From an uncultured Alphaproteobacteria bacterium (GTDB taxonomy: Bacteria; Pseudomonadota; Alphaproteobacteria; Parvibaculales; Parvibaculaceae), in NCBI GenBank assembly GCA_903889655.1, contig CAISYL010000245.1:1-64000 (forward strand): a stretch of 64,000 nucleotides of DNA, in the 5' to 3' direction. The notes beneath the pieces were generated by a model. That model had not been told where the DNA came from, made no database searches, and worked only from the letters and a program-made list of their open reading frames with translations. The position numbers and the translations under genes are program-made. This document shows, piece after piece, positions 25,954-35,044 of the stretch; the stretch's first letter is position 1; every line of letters begins with the position of its first letter.

Positions 25954-26085
25954 GAGTTCCTCACCTTTCCTCGCCTTGCCGATCCGCCTGAGCGACGGTC
26001 GGCGCGGCCTGCCTGTTGGAGTTCTGGCCGGGGATAAGGCGCGAGCCATTCTTCCGGCCACCGCCCGGGACGGCGGTTAACCGAA

Positions 26086-26115
26086 ACCATACTGCCGTCG
26101 ACCGGAGACGGTCAA
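26086..26115 (-). promoter_or_regulatory. Promoter of the rubrerythrin operon
   Basis: On the minus strand TTGACC (26110-26115) and TATGGT (26086-26091) are 18 bp apart. This gives a leader of about 130 nt to the rubrerythrin ATG. Two palindromes lie immediately upstream, starting 4 bp before the -35. Confidence 0.7.
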
Positions 26116-26119
26116 CAAC

Positions 26120-26134
26120 TTAGAACGATTCTAA
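26120..26134. promoter_or_regulatory. Irr-box-like palindrome 1
   Basis: TTAGAA-CGA-TTCTAA is a perfect inverted repeat of the ICE/Irr-box form. It lies 4 bp upstream of the -35 of the rubrerythrin operon and just past the end of irr. Iron-responsive binding by Irr is inferred from form and neighbourhood. Confidence 0.78.
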
Positions 26135-26137
26135 AAT

Positions 26138-26152
26138 TGAGAAGGGTTCTCA
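26138..26152. promoter_or_regulatory. Irr-box-like palindrome 2, overlapping the irr stop codon
   Basis: TGAGAA-GGG-TTCTCA is a perfect inverted repeat with the same spacing as palindrome 1. Its centre is 18 bp away, so the two sites are nearly two helical turns apart. Bases 26150-26152 are the TGA stop of irr. Confidence 0.68.
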
Positions 26153-26593
26153 GCTCGCCTGACGGGGGGCGCCGTGGAGGCGGACGATCACGTCGACGCG
26201 GGCGACGTCCGTGCCTTCCGGCGCCTGGGGCAAGCCGGTAACGGCGATCTTGTCGCCGTCGATATCCATCAGCGAGCCCGAATTCTCGAGGAAGAAATGG
26301 TGATGGTCGCTGACATTGGTATCGAAATAGGTGCGCGCGCTGTCGACCACGACCTCACGCAGCAATTGCGCCTCGGTGAACTGGTGCAGCGTGTTGTAGA
26401 CGGTGGCAAGCGAAACGCTGACGCCGGCCGCCTGGGCTTCCTCATGGAGAGCTTCGGCCGTGACATGACGGTCGCCACCATCGAAGAGGAGGCGGCCCAG
26501 CGCGAGGCGCTGGCGGGTCGGACGCAGACCGGCTTCCCGCAAGCGGGTGAGTGTCTGGCTATAGGGCCGATCCTGGGTCACGGAGCTCATCAT
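26150..26593 (-). CDS. irr: Iron response regulator Irr (Fur family)
   Basis: Fur-family regulator of 147 residues. It has the winged-helix AGLRPTRQRLALGRLLF and VSLATVYNTLHQFTEAQLL segments. The heme-binding, Irr-type HHHFF sits at residues 97-101, and the usual CxxC structural zinc pair is lacking. In alphaproteobacteria Irr senses heme and controls iron and heme genes. Its neighbour is the rubrerythrin operon, with two Irr-box-like palindromes at its own 3' end. It is divergent from fabA. Confidence 0.93.
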   Translation of the reverse strand: MMSSVTQDRPYSQTLTRLREAGLRPTRQRLALGRLLFDGGDRHVTAEALHEEAQAAGVSVSLATVYNTLHQFTEAQLLREVVVDSARTYFDTNVSDHHHFFLENSGSLMDIDGDKIAVTGLPQAPEGTDVARVDVIVRLHGAPRQAS

Positions 26594-26635
26594 CCTTTCG
26601 CCCGCCCTGCTTCGGACCGGCGGTAGTTTTTAATC

Positions 26636-26657
26636 ATTACAATGTCCAAGATGTAAT
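26636..26657. promoter_or_regulatory. Inverted repeat ATTACA-N10-TGTAAT between irr and fabA
   Basis: A 6-bp perfect inverted repeat with a 10-bp spacer in the 245-bp intergenic region. It is 43 bp upstream of the irr ATG, so it could be an operator for irr or for fabA. It does not resemble the TTAGAA-N3-TTCTAA sites. No further promoter in this gap was convincing. Confidence 0.45.
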
Positions 26658-26838
26658 TACCGTCATGCTTTTGTCAAGGCTCGCTTTTTCGGCCGACCAG
26701 CGCATGGGTTCCCGTGGAGGCGCCTATATGTTAGGAAGCGCGTCGAGGAAACCGGGGTGGGGCGAGAACCTCACCCTTCAAGCCAAGGATAGCCCTCCGC
26801 TTACAGCGGCAAGACGGGCATAGCCGAGCGGACGGGGA

Positions 26839-27357
26839 ATGGCGGACCAAAAGTCGAGCTATAGTTACGAAGAGCTTCTCGAATGCAGTCATGGCCGCAT
26901 GTTCGGCCCCGGCAACGCCCAGCTCCCCCTGCCGCCGATGCTGATGATCTCGCGGATCACGCATATTTCGGACAAGGGCGGCGATCACGACAAGGGGCTG
27001 ATCAAGGCCGAATTCGACATCACGCCGGACCTCTGGTTCTTTCCCTGCCATTTCGAAGGCGACCCGATCATGCCGGGCTGTCTCGGCCTTGACGGCGCGT
27101 GGCAGTTGCTCGGCTTCTTCCTCGGCTGGATCGACGGCAAGGGCAAGGGCCGCGCGCTCGGTGTGGGCGAAGTGAAATTTTCCGCCATGGTCACGCCAGC
27201 CGTGAAGAAGATCGAATACAATATTCACTTGAAGCGCGTCATCAATCGCCGCCTGGTTCTTGGCGTTGCCGATTGCACCATCCTGGCGGATGGCGAGGTC
27301 GCCTATACAATCACCGACATGAAAGTCGGCCTGCAGACGGAAGAACAGCCGGCCTGA
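26839..27357 (+). CDS. fabA: 3-hydroxydecanoyl-ACP dehydratase/isomerase
   Basis: Introduces the cis double bond of unsaturated fatty acids and dehydrates hydroxydecanoyl-ACP. The 172-residue hotdog protein has the active-site His71 ([11 protein letters not shown]) and Asp85 (CLGLDGAW), matching the E. coli His/Asp pair within one residue. It precedes fabB in the same direction with a 42-bp gap, the classical fabA-fabB arrangement for the anaerobic unsaturated-fatty-acid pathway. Confidence 0.97.
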   Translation: MADQKSSYSYEELLECSHGRMFGPGNAQLPLPPMLMISRITHISDKGGDHDKGLIKAEFDITPDLWFFPCHFEGDPIMPGCLGLDGAWQLLGFFLGWIDGKGKGRALGVGEVKFSAMVTPAVKKIEYNIHLKRVINRRLVLGVADCTILADGEVAYTITDMKVGLQTEEQPA

Positions 27358-27399
27358 TAGGGCGCGGCGGGTTTGATCCACGCGAAAAGAGAGGCTGCC

Positions 27400-28623
27400 A
27401 TGAGGCGAGTGGTCGTGACCGGCATGGGGATCGTTTCCTCGATCGGAAACAACACGCAGGAGGTTCTCGCGAGCCTGCGCGAAGGCCGATCGGGCATCGT
27501 CAAATCCGAGACCTATGCGGAAATGGGTTTTCGCAGCCAGGTTCACGGCAGCCTGAAGATCGATGTCGACACAGTCGTCGACCGGCGGGCGCGCCGCTTC
27601 ATGGGCGACGGCGCGGCCTATGCCTCGATCGCGATGGAACAGGCGATCCGCGACGCAGGCCTTGAGCCGAGCGACGTCAGCAACGAGCGCACGGGCCTCA
27701 TTGTCGGCTCGGGCGGTCCCTCGACCAAGGCGATCGTCGCGGCCGCCGACATAACGCGCGATCCGGCCAAGGGCCCGAAGAAAGTCGGCCCCTTCGCGGT
27801 GCCGAAAGCGATGTCCTCGACCTGCTCGGCCAATCTCTCGACCTGGTACAAGACCAAGGGCGTCAATTATTCGATCAGCTCGGCCTGCTCGACCTCGGCG
27901 AACTGCATCGGCAACGCGGCCGAGATGATCCAGTGGGGCAAGCAGGACGTGATGTTCGCCGGCGGCGGCGAGGAGCTCGACTGGACGCTGTCCGTCCTTT
28001 TCGACGCGATGGGCGCCATGTCCTCCAAGTACAACGACACGCCCGACAAGGCCTCGCGCGCCTATGACAAGAACCGCGACGGCTTCGTCATCTCGGGCGG
28101 CGGAGGCATGCTGGTGCTCGAGGAACTGGAACACGCGAAAGCGCGCGGCGCGAAGATCTATGCCGAACTCGTCGGCTATGGCGCGACGGCCGACGGCGCC
28201 GACATGGTGGCGCCGTCCGGCGAAGGCGCGGTGCGCTGCATGAAGATGGCGATCAAGGATCTGAAGGCGCCGGTCGATTATATCAATCCCCATGCGACCT
28301 CGACGCCGGTCGGCGACATTCCCGAGATCAAGGCGATCCTCGAGGTCTTCGGCGACAAGACGCCGCCGATCAGCGCGACGAAATCGCTGACGGGCCATGC
28401 GCAGGGCGCGGCGGGCGTTCACGAGGCGATCTACACGCTCCTGATGATGCAGAACGGCTTCATTGCGGCGAGCGCCAATATCGACGAGATCGATCCGGAG
28501 GTTGCGGCAGCGAACATCGTGCGCGAACGCATCGACGGGGCGAACATCAATCTGGCGATTTCGAACAGCTTCGGTTTCGGCGGCACCAACGCGACGCTCG
28601 CCTTCCAGCGCTACCACAATTGA
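27400..28623 (+). CDS. fabB: 3-oxoacyl-ACP synthase I
   Basis: Beta-ketoacyl-ACP synthase elongating unsaturated acyl chains. It is 407 residues with the catalytic triad C163 (SSACSTSA), H298 ([11 protein letters not shown]) and H333 ([12 protein letters not shown]). The ATG at 27400 follows an AGAGAGG ribosome site. It lies between fabA and fabI. Confidence 0.96.
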   Translation: MRRVVVTGMGIVSSIGNNTQEVLASLREGRSGIVKSETYAEMGFRSQVHGSLKIDVDTVVDRRARRFMGDGAAYASIAMEQAIRDAGLEPSDVSNERTGLIVGSGGPSTKAIVAAADITRDPAKGPKKVGPFAVPKAMSSTCSANLSTWYKTKGVNYSISSACSTSANCIGNAAEMIQWGKQDVMFAGGGEELDWTLSVLFDAMGAMSSKYNDTPDKASRAYDKNRDGFVISGGGGMLVLEELEHAKARGAKIYAELVGYGATADGADMVAPSGEGAVRCMKMAIKDLKAPVDYINPHATSTPVGDIPEIKAILEVFGDKTPPISATKSLTGHAQGAAGVHEAIYTLLMMQNGFIAASANIDEIDPEVAAANIVRERIDGANINLAISNSFGFGGTNATLAFQRYHN

Positions 28624-28688
28624 CGTAACGGGGCTGACATACAAAGTCGGCAAAAAAACAACCGGGCAACCAGACGGGTCGAAAACGA

Positions 28689-29555
28689 ATGCACGGGTCG
28701 GATCACAAGGCGGGCGGCAAGGGACTGGTTCTGAGCGGACCCTTGATGAAAGGGCGACGCGGCCTGGTGATGGGCGTTGCGAACGACCATTCAATTGCCT
28801 GGGGCATCGCGCAAGCGCTGTCGCTGCACGGCGCGGAAATGGCGTTCACCTATCAGGGCGAAGCTTTCGGACGGCGCGTGAAGCCGCTGGCGGAGTCTGT
28901 CGGCTCGAAAATTCTTCTGCCTTGCGACGTCACCGACAGCCAAAGCCTCGATACCGCCTTCCGCACGTTGAAGGAGGAATGGGGCACGCTCGATTTCGTC
29001 GTTCATGCGATCGCCTATTCCGACAAAAACGAGCTCAAGGGCCGCTATGCCGACACGACGCGGGAGAATTTCCTGCGCTCGATGGATATTTCCTGCTTCT
29101 CCTTCACCGACGTCGCGCGCCGCGCCGCCGAACTGATGCCCGATGGCGGCTCGATGGTGACGCTGACCTATGAAGGCGCGCAGCGCGTGATGCCGAACTA
29201 CAACGTGATGGGTGTCGCCAAGGCGGCGCTCGAAGCGAGCGTACGCTATCTCGCCGCCGATTTCGGCCGCGACGGCATTCGCGTCAACGCGATCTCGGCG
29301 GGACCGATGCGGACGCTGGCGGGATCCGCCATCGGCGATGCGCGTTTCGTGCACAAGTGGAACAAGACGCATTCGGCGCTGAAAGAAACGATCGAACTCG
29401 AGCATGTCGGCGGCGCCGGTCTTTACCTGCTCTCCGATCTCTCGGCCCGCGTGACCGGTGAAATCCATTATGTCGACTCGGGTTACAATATCATCGGCCT
29501 GCCGCGCGCCGAGGAGATGAAGCAGAGCGATCTCGAAACCGGCAACGGCGGCTAA
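28689..29555 (+). CDS. fabI: Enoyl-ACP reductase FabI
   Basis: NADH-dependent reductase completing fatty acid elongation cycles. The protein has GRRGLVMGVANDHSIAWGIA as the nucleotide site, Y161 and Y171 with K178 (YNVMGVAK) as the Y-x6-K signature, and GPMRTLAGSAI. The start at 28689 gives 288 residues. ATG 28746 gives 269, closer to typical FabI, so the first 19 residues are uncertain. It follows fabB by 65 bp. Confidence 0.93.
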   Translation: MHGSDHKAGGKGLVLSGPLMKGRRGLVMGVANDHSIAWGIAQALSLHGAEMAFTYQGEAFGRRVKPLAESVGSKILLPCDVTDSQSLDTAFRTLKEEWGTLDFVVHAIAYSDKNELKGRYADTTRENFLRSMDISCFSFTDVARRAAELMPDGGSMVTLTYEGAQRVMPNYNVMGVAKAALEASVRYLAADFGRDGIRVNAISAGPMRTLAGSAIGDARFVHKWNKTHSALKETIELEHVGGAGLYLLSDLSARVTGEIHYVDSGYNIIGLPRAEEMKQSDLETGNGG

Positions 29556-29570
29556 CCTCCGGAGGCTCCT

Positions 29571-29930
29571 GTGCTCACCGGCATCGATCACGTCCAGATT
29601 GCCATCCCTGAAAAAGGCGAAGACGAAGCACGGCGTTTCTATCTCGATGTGCTCGGCTTCACGGAAGTGCCGAAGCCGGCGGTGCAGGCGGCACGTGGCG
29701 GTTGCTGGTTCGAGCTCGGCGCGCTGAAGCTCCATCTCGGTATCGACAAGGGCTTTCACCCCGCGACCAAGGCCCATGTGGCTTTTCTGACGAACGACCT
29801 TCAGGGGCTGGCAAAGCGTGCGCAGGCAGGCGGCTACAGGCTCGCGGAGGACGTCGCCGTCGAGGGTTATGACCGGCTTTTCGTCTTCGATCCCTTCGGC
29901 AATCGCATCGAACTAATGCAGCCGAAATGA
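29571..29930 (+). CDS. VOC-family (glyoxalase-like) protein
   Basis: A 119-residue single VOC domain protein. It has ITGIDHVQIAIPEKGEDEARRFYLDVLGF at the start, LGIDKGFHPATKAHVAFL in the middle and DPFGNRIELMQP at the end, the paired beta-alpha-beta units of the fold. GTG at 29571 with an AGGAGG-like ribosome site. It follows fabI after 15 bp. Substrate unknown. Confidence 0.88.
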   Translation: MLTGIDHVQIAIPEKGEDEARRFYLDVLGFTEVPKPAVQAARGGCWFELGALKLHLGIDKGFHPATKAHVAFLTNDLQGLAKRAQAGGYRLAEDVAVEGYDRLFVFDPFGNRIELMQPK

Positions 29931-29963
29931 AAAAAGGCGCCGGGGTTAATCCGGCGCCTTCTT
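29931..29963 (-). terminator. Bidirectional terminator between VOC and RcnB-like genes
   Basis: GGCGCCGG-GGTTAAT-CCGGCGCC forms an 8-bp stem. On the minus strand TTTTTTC follows directly, a clear intrinsic terminator for the RcnB-like gene. On the plus strand TTCTTC follows, so it may also end the fab transcript. Confidence 0.85.
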
Positions 29964-29986
29964 CAGTTCAAATCGTCCGCAACCGA

Positions 29987-30445
29987 TCAGTAGAAGAGAT
30001 TGAGCACGATCTGCGCGATCAGGCCGTTCTGCTGCGAGACGAGATAGACATTATTGTCGTTGCGCACCCAGACATAGCCGCGGGGCGGCTGCTTCAGGTG
30101 ATAGGCACGGTAGTCGACCACATAGGAGCGGTCGCGATAGGCCTTGGGAAGCTTCTGGCCACGCGACCAGCTCTTGTGCCCGTCATAGCCCTTCGGGGCA
30201 TGCCAGGCAGGACCCTGGACCGCGTCATATTTCTTTCCGCCATAGGAATATTGCGGCTTCGGACGATTCTGGTCCGGACGCTGGTTCTGGCCCTGATTCT
30301 GACCCTGGGGCCCATGATCGTCGGGTTTGTGGTTCTGCCCCATGGAGGGCTGGTTGCCATGCTGCTGGTTCTGACCATAGGGATCGGCCATGGCGGGCGC
30401 GGCGAGCATCGACAGCGCAATGGCGGCTGCGAAGATGTGTTTCAT
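29987..30445 (-). CDS. RcnB-like periplasmic protein
   Basis: A 152-residue secreted protein with a signal peptide ending near AAPAMADP. A Gln/Asn/Gly-rich low-complexity stretch (GQNQQHGNQPSMGQNHKPD and more) follows. The C-terminal region KYDAVQGPAWHAPKGYDGHKSWSRGQKLPKAYRDRSYVVDYRAYHLKQPPRGYVWVRNDNNVYLVS is the RcnB-type domain. RcnB works with a nickel/cobalt exporter in E. coli, but no such exporter is nearby here, so metal function is unproven. Confidence 0.85.
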   Translation of the reverse strand: MKHIFAAAIALSMLAAPAMADPYGQNQQHGNQPSMGQNHKPDDHGPQGQNQGQNQRPDQNRPKPQYSYGGKKYDAVQGPAWHAPKGYDGHKSWSRGQKLPKAYRDRSYVVDYRAYHLKQPPRGYVWVRNDNNVYLVSQQNGLIAQIVLNLFY

Positions 30446-30560
30446 TTGCGGGATCCTTGCTGCCCGTGAAAGGGCTCTTGTGTTCGATGTCCGTAAGATG
30501 GAGCCCGCAAGCTGAACTCATACTGAACGACGGCAGCAGCGTTCCTTCATCCTTCACCAC

Positions 30561-30590
30561 AAACGAAAATGGCGCCGGAAAACCGGCGCC
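30561..30590 (-). terminator. Terminator of the rpsO-pnp unit
   Basis: GGCGCCGG-TTTT-CCGGCGCC on the minus strand is a perfect 8-bp stem with a 4-nt loop, followed by ATTTTCGTTT. It begins 25 bp past the pnp stop codon. Confidence 0.8.
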
Positions 30591-30614
30591 CTTGTTTTAA
30601 ATATTCGACCGATC

Positions 30615-32798
30615 TCAGTCGCGGTTGCGACGACGACCGCCACCGCCGCCTTCGCGCTTCTCGCGCGGCTGCTCAGCGGGCTCGTTCTCATAGACGATCT
30701 CTTCGCCCGTCTCCTGATTGACGTGCTTCATCGAGAGGCGGACCTTGCCGCGCTCGTCGAAGCCGAGGAGCTTCACCTTGACCTTCTGGCCTTCGGCAAC
30801 GACGTCGGCGACCTTCTCGACGCGATTCGGCGCCATCTGCGAGATGTGAACGAGGCCGTCGCGCGGCCCGAAGAAGTTCACGAAAGCGCCGAACTCGACG
30901 ACCTTCACGACAGTGCCTTCGTAGATGTGGCCGACTTCCGGCTCCGCGACGATGCCGCGGATCCAGTCGATCGCCTTCTTGATCGAGGCGCCGTCGGAGG
31001 ACGCCACCTTGATCGTGCCGTCGTCGGAAATGTCGATCTTCGCGCCGGTCTTCTCGACGATCTCGCGGACGACCTTGCCGCCGGTGCCGATGACTTCACG
31101 GATCTTGTCGGTCGGAACCGTGATCACCTCGATGCGCGGCGCATGTTCGCCGAGCTCGGAGCGGGCCGTCGTGAGGGCCTTGGCCATCTCGCCCAGGATA
31201 TGGACGCGACCGCCCTTCGCCTGCTCGAGGGCCTGCTTCATGATGCCTTCGGTGATGCCGGTGATCTTGATGTCCATCTGGAGCGACGTGACACCCTCTT
31301 CCGTGCCCGCCACCTTGAAGTCCATGTCGCCGAGGTGATCCTCGTCGCCGAGGATGTCGGAGAGCACCGCGAAGCGCTCGCCTTCGAGGATCAGGCCCAT
31401 GGCGATACCAGCCACCGGGCGCTTGAGCGGAACGCCCGCATCCATCATCGAGAGGGACGAGCCGCAGACGGTCGCCATCGAGGAGGAGCCGTTCGATTCC
31501 GTGATCTCGGAGACGAGGCGGATCGTGTAGGGGAACTCGGTCTTCGCGGGCAGCACGGCGCGCATCGCACGCCAGGCAAGCTTGCCGTGACCGACTTCGC
31601 GACGGCCGGTGAAACCGACGCGGCCCGTCTCGCCGACCGAATAGGGCGGGAAGTTGTAATGCAGCAGGAAGTTTTCCTTGTAGGTGCCTTCCAGCGCGTC
31701 GATGAACTGTTCGTCTTCACCGGTGCCGAGCGTGGCGACGACCAGCGCCTGCGTCTCGCCGCGCGTGAAGAGCGCCGAGCCGTGGGTGCGGGGCAGGATG
31801 CCGACTTCCGAAACGATCGGGCGAACCGTCTTCACATCGCGGCCGTCGATGCGGATGCCCGTATCGAGGATCGAGTTGCGGACGACGTCGGCTTCGAGCG
31901 CCTTGAAGACACCGCCGACGGTCGCTTCCGGAACCGCGTTCGGATCTTCGGGATTGCAGAGCGCTGCCTTGACCTTGTCCTTCGCCTTGGCGAGGGCTTC
32001 GTGGCGTTCGCCCTTGTCCTTGAGGCCGTAGGCGGCGCGGACGTCGCTCTCGGCCAGCGCGCGGACCTTGCCTTCCAGTTCCGACTCGTCCTTCGCTTCG
32101 AAGGCGCGCGGTTCCTTGGCGCATTTCTCGGCCATGCGGATGATCGCATCGATCACCGGCTGGAACTCGCGATGACCGAACATGACGGCGCCGAGCATGA
32201 TTTCCTCGGAAAGCTCCTTGGCTTCCGATTCCACCATCAGCACCGCATCGGCCGTGCCGGCGACGACGAGATCGAGGTCGCTCTCGACCATCTCATCGAT
32301 CATCGGGTTGAGCTTGTATTCGCCGTTGATGTAGCCGACGCGGGCGCCGCCGATCGGACCCATGAAGGGCAGGCCCGAAATCGTCAGGGCGGCGGAGACC
32401 GCGACCATCGCGACGATGTCGGGATCGTTCTCCATGTCGTGGCTGACGACGGTGACGATGACCTGCGTCTCGTTCTTGAAACCCTTGGCAAAAAGCGGAC
32501 GGATCGGACGGTCGATCAGGCGCGAAACGAGCGTTTCCTTTTCGCTCGGACGGCCTTCGCGCTTGAAGAAGCCACCCGGAATCTTGCCGGCGGCATAGGT
32601 CTTTTCCTGGTAGTTCACGGTCAGCGGAAAGAAGTCGAGGCCGGGCTTCGGCTTTCTCTCGCCGACGACGGTCGCGAGCACGGAGGTCTCGCCATAGGTC
32701 GCGAGGACGGCACCGTCGGCCTGGCGGGCGATCTTGCCCGTCTCGAGGACGAGCGTACGGCCGCCCCATTCAATTTCTTCGCGTGTGATATCAAACAT
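30615..32798 (-). CDS. pnp: Polyribonucleotide nucleotidyltransferase (PNPase)
   Basis: Phosphorolytic 3'-5' exoribonuclease and degradosome subunit. The 727-residue protein begins [30 protein letters not shown] and has two RNase PH domains. The second contains [17 protein letters not shown] and the catalytic [10 protein letters not shown]-like region. A KH domain ([24 protein letters not shown]) and an S1 domain ([19 protein letters not shown]) follow, ending in an RGG-like basic tail. Last gene of the rbfA-truB-rpsO-pnp block. Confidence 0.97.
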   Translation of the reverse strand: MFDITREEIEWGGRTLVLETGKIARQADGAVLATYGETSVLATVVGERKPKPGLDFFPLTVNYQEKTYAAGKIPGGFFKREGRPSEKETLVSRLIDRPIRPLFAKGFKNETQVIVTVVSHDMENDPDIVAMVAVSAALTISGLPFMGPIGGARVGYINGEYKLNPMIDEMVESDLDLVVAGTADAVLMVESEAKELSEEIMLGAVMFGHREFQPVIDAIIRMAEKCAKEPRAFEAKDESELEGKVRALAESDVRAAYGLKDKGERHEALAKAKDKVKAALCNPEDPNAVPEATVGGVFKALEADVVRNSILDTGIRIDGRDVKTVRPIVSEVGILPRTHGSALFTRGETQALVVATLGTGEDEQFIDALEGTYKENFLLHYNFPPYSVGETGRVGFTGRREVGHGKLAWRAMRAVLPAKTEFPYTIRLVSEITESNGSSSMATVCGSSLSMMDAGVPLKRPVAGIAMGLILEGERFAVLSDILGDEDHLGDMDFKVAGTEEGVTSLQMDIKITGITEGIMKQALEQAKGGRVHILGEMAKALTTARSELGEHAPRIEVITVPTDKIREVIGTGGKVVREIVEKTGAKIDISDDGTIKVASSDGASIKKAIDWIRGIVAEPEVGHIYEGTVVKVVEFGAFVNFFGPRDGLVHISQMAPNRVEKVADVVAEGQKVKVKLLGFDERGKVRLSMKHVNQETGEEIVYENEPAEQPREKREGGGGGRRRNRD

Positions 32799-33115
32799 AT
32801 CTATTTCCTGTTCCGCGCCGCCGCGTTTTTCGCGTTCTTGCCATCATCTGGCGGACGGCGCTCATTTCTGCCGCTGACGTCGCGGCCGGACATGTACGGG
32901 TCTGCTCGCGAGGGCGCGTTTACTTGCGCCACGCGTAATCACCGAGGGACCTCAAGCCGTGAGACGACGGCAGAGAGGACCACCCGCGAGCATTGTTCCG
33001 TTGACGGACGATTGTCTCTTCGGACCGGGAAACGCTGATGGCCGGTAGGGTCGAAGCCACGCCGGCGCATGTCGCGCAAAATCCCGGGTCATGGGGAGAA
33101 ATAATCACCCCGTGT
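32799..33115. other. rpsO-pnp intergenic region
   Basis: A 317-bp gap on the minus-strand unit. I see no gene and no strong promoter. GGGG/CCCC pairing just past the rpsO stop (about 33094-33112) is too weak to call a terminator. In E. coli this region is where RNase III processes the transcript and PNPase autoregulates. Whether the same happens here is inference. Confidence 0.4.
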
Positions 33116-33385
33116 TTACCTCCGGATTCCCAGTCGGGAAATCAGGGACTCGTAACGCTTCTGGTCGTGCTTCTTGACGTAGTCGAGAAGCGAACGACGC
33201 TGGCTCACCATCTTCAGAAGGCCGCGGCGCGAATGGTTGTCCTTCGCGTGACCCTTGAAATGTTCGGTGAGGTTCGTGATGCGCTCGGTGAGGATGGCGA
33301 CCTGCACTTCGGGCGAACCGGTGTCGCCTTCCTTGCCGGCGAATTCCTTGATCAGCTGAGCTTTACGCTCGGGCGTAATCGACAT
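33116..33385 (-). CDS. rpsO: 30S ribosomal protein S15
   Basis: Small-subunit protein S15 of 89 residues, binding the 16S rRNA central domain. It begins [36 protein letters not shown] and ends [21 protein letters not shown], matching the family throughout. 9 bp downstream of truB. Confidence 0.97.
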   Translation of the reverse strand: MSITPERKAQLIKEFAGKEGDTGSPEVQVAILTERITNLTEHFKGHAKDNHSRRGLLKMVSQRRSLLDYVKKHDQKRYESLISRLGIRR

Positions 33386-33394
33386 CGGGATCTC

Positions 33395-34321
33395 CTATGG
33401 ATCGAGATTAAAGACACGCACGGGCTTCAGCTCGCCCTGGCAATACTCGGTCAGAGCCACCGGGTCTCCCCGGTGTGTCGCCAGAACCGGCCCCGACAGG
33501 ATCGGAGCGTCGCGCCCGCGCAATAAAACTCCCTGACCCCGTCTCAGACGGGAGGCATCGTCACTGCTCAGGGCCAGGGCCGGGATGTCGTCCAGCGCGG
33601 TCTCAAGCGGTAGCAGATGCTCCAAAAAGGCTTCGGAAGCGGGCGCAATATGGCCGAAGCCCATCAGTTTATCCAGCGGAATTGCGGCCTCCTCCCGGAA
33701 AGGACCATGAGCGGTCCGCCGCAGCGCCGAAACATGCCCGACGGTGCCGAGCGCCAGGGCCAGGTCGCGAGCCAGCGAGCGGACGTAAGTCCCTTTACTG
33801 CAAAGGATTTCGAACTCGGCATAGTCGCCGTCCGGGCAGGCCAGAAGGCGGGCTTCATGGACGGTCACACGGCGGGATTTCAGCTCGACCGCCTCGCCGG
33901 CGCGCGCCAGATCATAGGATCGCTCGCCGTCGACCTTGATAGCCGAGTAAATTGGTGGGACTTGGTCGATCTCGCCAGTGAAGCGAGGTAGCAGGCCGAG
34001 GATGGCTTCGGCCGTCGGCCGGACGGGGCTCGTCGCCGTCACCGCGCCTTCGGCATCGTCGGTCGCGGTCGCCTCGCCGAAGCGGATCGTGAAGCGATAG
34101 CGTTTCGAGGCGTCGAGAATGAAGGGGACGGTTTTCGTCGCCTCGCCAAGCGCGACGGGAAGGACGCCGCTCGCCAGCGGATCGAGGGTGCCGGCATGGC
34201 CCGCCTTCTGGGCGTTGAAGAGGCGGCGGACACGCGAGACCACGTCGGTCGAGGTAAGGCCCAAAGGCTTGTCGACAACGACCCAGCCCGAGATCGCCTC
34301 ACCCTTTTTGCGCCGGGCCAT
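33395..34321 (-). CDS. truB: tRNA pseudouridine(55) synthase TruB
   Basis: Makes pseudouridine 55 in the T-loop of tRNAs. The 308-residue protein has GWVVVDKPLGLTSTDVVSRVRR and the catalytic Asp in GTLDPLASGVLP. VPPIYSAIKVDGERSYDLARAG follows. The C-terminal extension contains the PUA-like HRGDPVAL segment. It lies between rbfA (6 bp upstream) and rpsO. Confidence 0.96.
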   Translation of the reverse strand: MARRKKGEAISGWVVVDKPLGLTSTDVVSRVRRLFNAQKAGHAGTLDPLASGVLPVALGEATKTVPFILDASKRYRFTIRFGEATATDDAEGAVTATSPVRPTAEAILGLLPRFTGEIDQVPPIYSAIKVDGERSYDLARAGEAVELKSRRVTVHEARLLACPDGDYAEFEILCSKGTYVRSLARDLALALGTVGHVSALRRTAHGPFREEAAIPLDKLMGFGHIAPASEAFLEHLLPLETALDDIPALALSSDDASRLRRGQGVLLRGRDAPILSGPVLATHRGDPVALTEYCQGELKPVRVFNLDP

Positions 34322-34327
34322 GGGCGT

Positions 34328-34777
34328 TCAGTCCTCGTCGTCCGAGTCGATATCCTCACCTGCGTCTTCGGACGCCAGATCGCGGGCGACCTTCGGCGAA
34401 TGAAGAATCCGGTCGACCGCCTCGGCGCGGTCGAAGGAGACGTCGGGCTCGAAGGCGAGATCCGGCATGAACTTGAAGGTCACTTCGCGCGACAGCTGAC
34501 CGCGCAGATAGGCGCGGACGCGGGTCAGGGCTGTTGCGATCCCGGTCGCGTCGCCGCCACCCAGCGGCGCCACAAAGCAGAGCGCATGCCGCAGATCCGG
34601 ACTCATGCGCACTTCGGAAATCGTGATCGGCCGGCCCATCAGATCGGGGTCCTGAATGTCGCCGCGCGCGACGATCTCAGCCAGGGCGCGGCGCACGAGT
34701 TCGCCGGCACGCAACTGTCGCTGACTCGGACCGCGCGTCTCGCGGTGACCTGGTTTGGAATGTGACTTCTTGCGCAT
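34328..34777 (-). CDS. rbfA: 30S ribosome-binding factor A
   Basis: Cold-shock ribosome maturation factor that binds the 30S subunit. The 149-residue product has SQRQLRAGELVRRALAEIVARGDIQDP and ITISEVRMSPDLRHALCFVAPLG, the KH-like fold signature, then LRGQLSREVTFKFMPDLAFEPD. The C-terminal tail is very acidic (DEDIDSDDED-like). First gene of the translation block, with a repeat element in its upstream region. Confidence 0.95.
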   Translation of the reverse strand: MRKKSHSKPGHRETRGPSQRQLRAGELVRRALAEIVARGDIQDPDLMGRPITISEVRMSPDLRHALCFVAPLGGGDATGIATALTRVRAYLRGQLSREVTFKFMPDLAFEPDVSFDRAEAVDRILHSPKVARDLASEDAGEDIDSDDED

Positions 34778-34804
34778 GGTCTGTCGGTTCGATCCACCAA
34801 TAGC

Positions 34805-34919
34805 CCTCCCCCCTTGAGGGGGAGGGTTGGGAGGGGGGTAAGCGGCAGAAAAGAGTCTTTCGAAGAAGACGCCCCACCCGATCAGCTTCGCTGATCGACC
34901 TCCCCCTCAAGGGGGGAGG
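34805..34919. repeat. Palindromic intergenic repeat element (paired G/C-rich inverted copies)
   Basis: Two 21-bp sequences at 34805-34825 and 34899-34919 are exact reverse complements of each other. Each is itself a near-palindrome of C-run, TTGAG and G-run. Both are followed by TAAGCGGC. An 8-bp perfect stem (CGATCAGC-TTC-GCTGATCG) lies at 34879-34897. This looks like a dispersed REP/BIME-type element in the 267-bp gap between rbfA and the MaoC gene. Other copies would be expected in the genome. Confidence 0.75.
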
Positions 34920-35044
34920 TAAGCGGCGATTCGTCTTTGCAAAACTGCCATCTCGCATAACACCCTGAACACTCGTTCATCGCTTGTGATTTCGCATACG
35001 CACGCGATAGAGTGCGCCGCAAACTTTATTCCCCCGCGAGCCTC

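Noticed and set aside
26731-28794. 687-codon minus-strand frame over fabA and fabB
   Set aside because: Opposite strand of two well conserved genes, biased Arg/His/Ala composition, no family resemblance.
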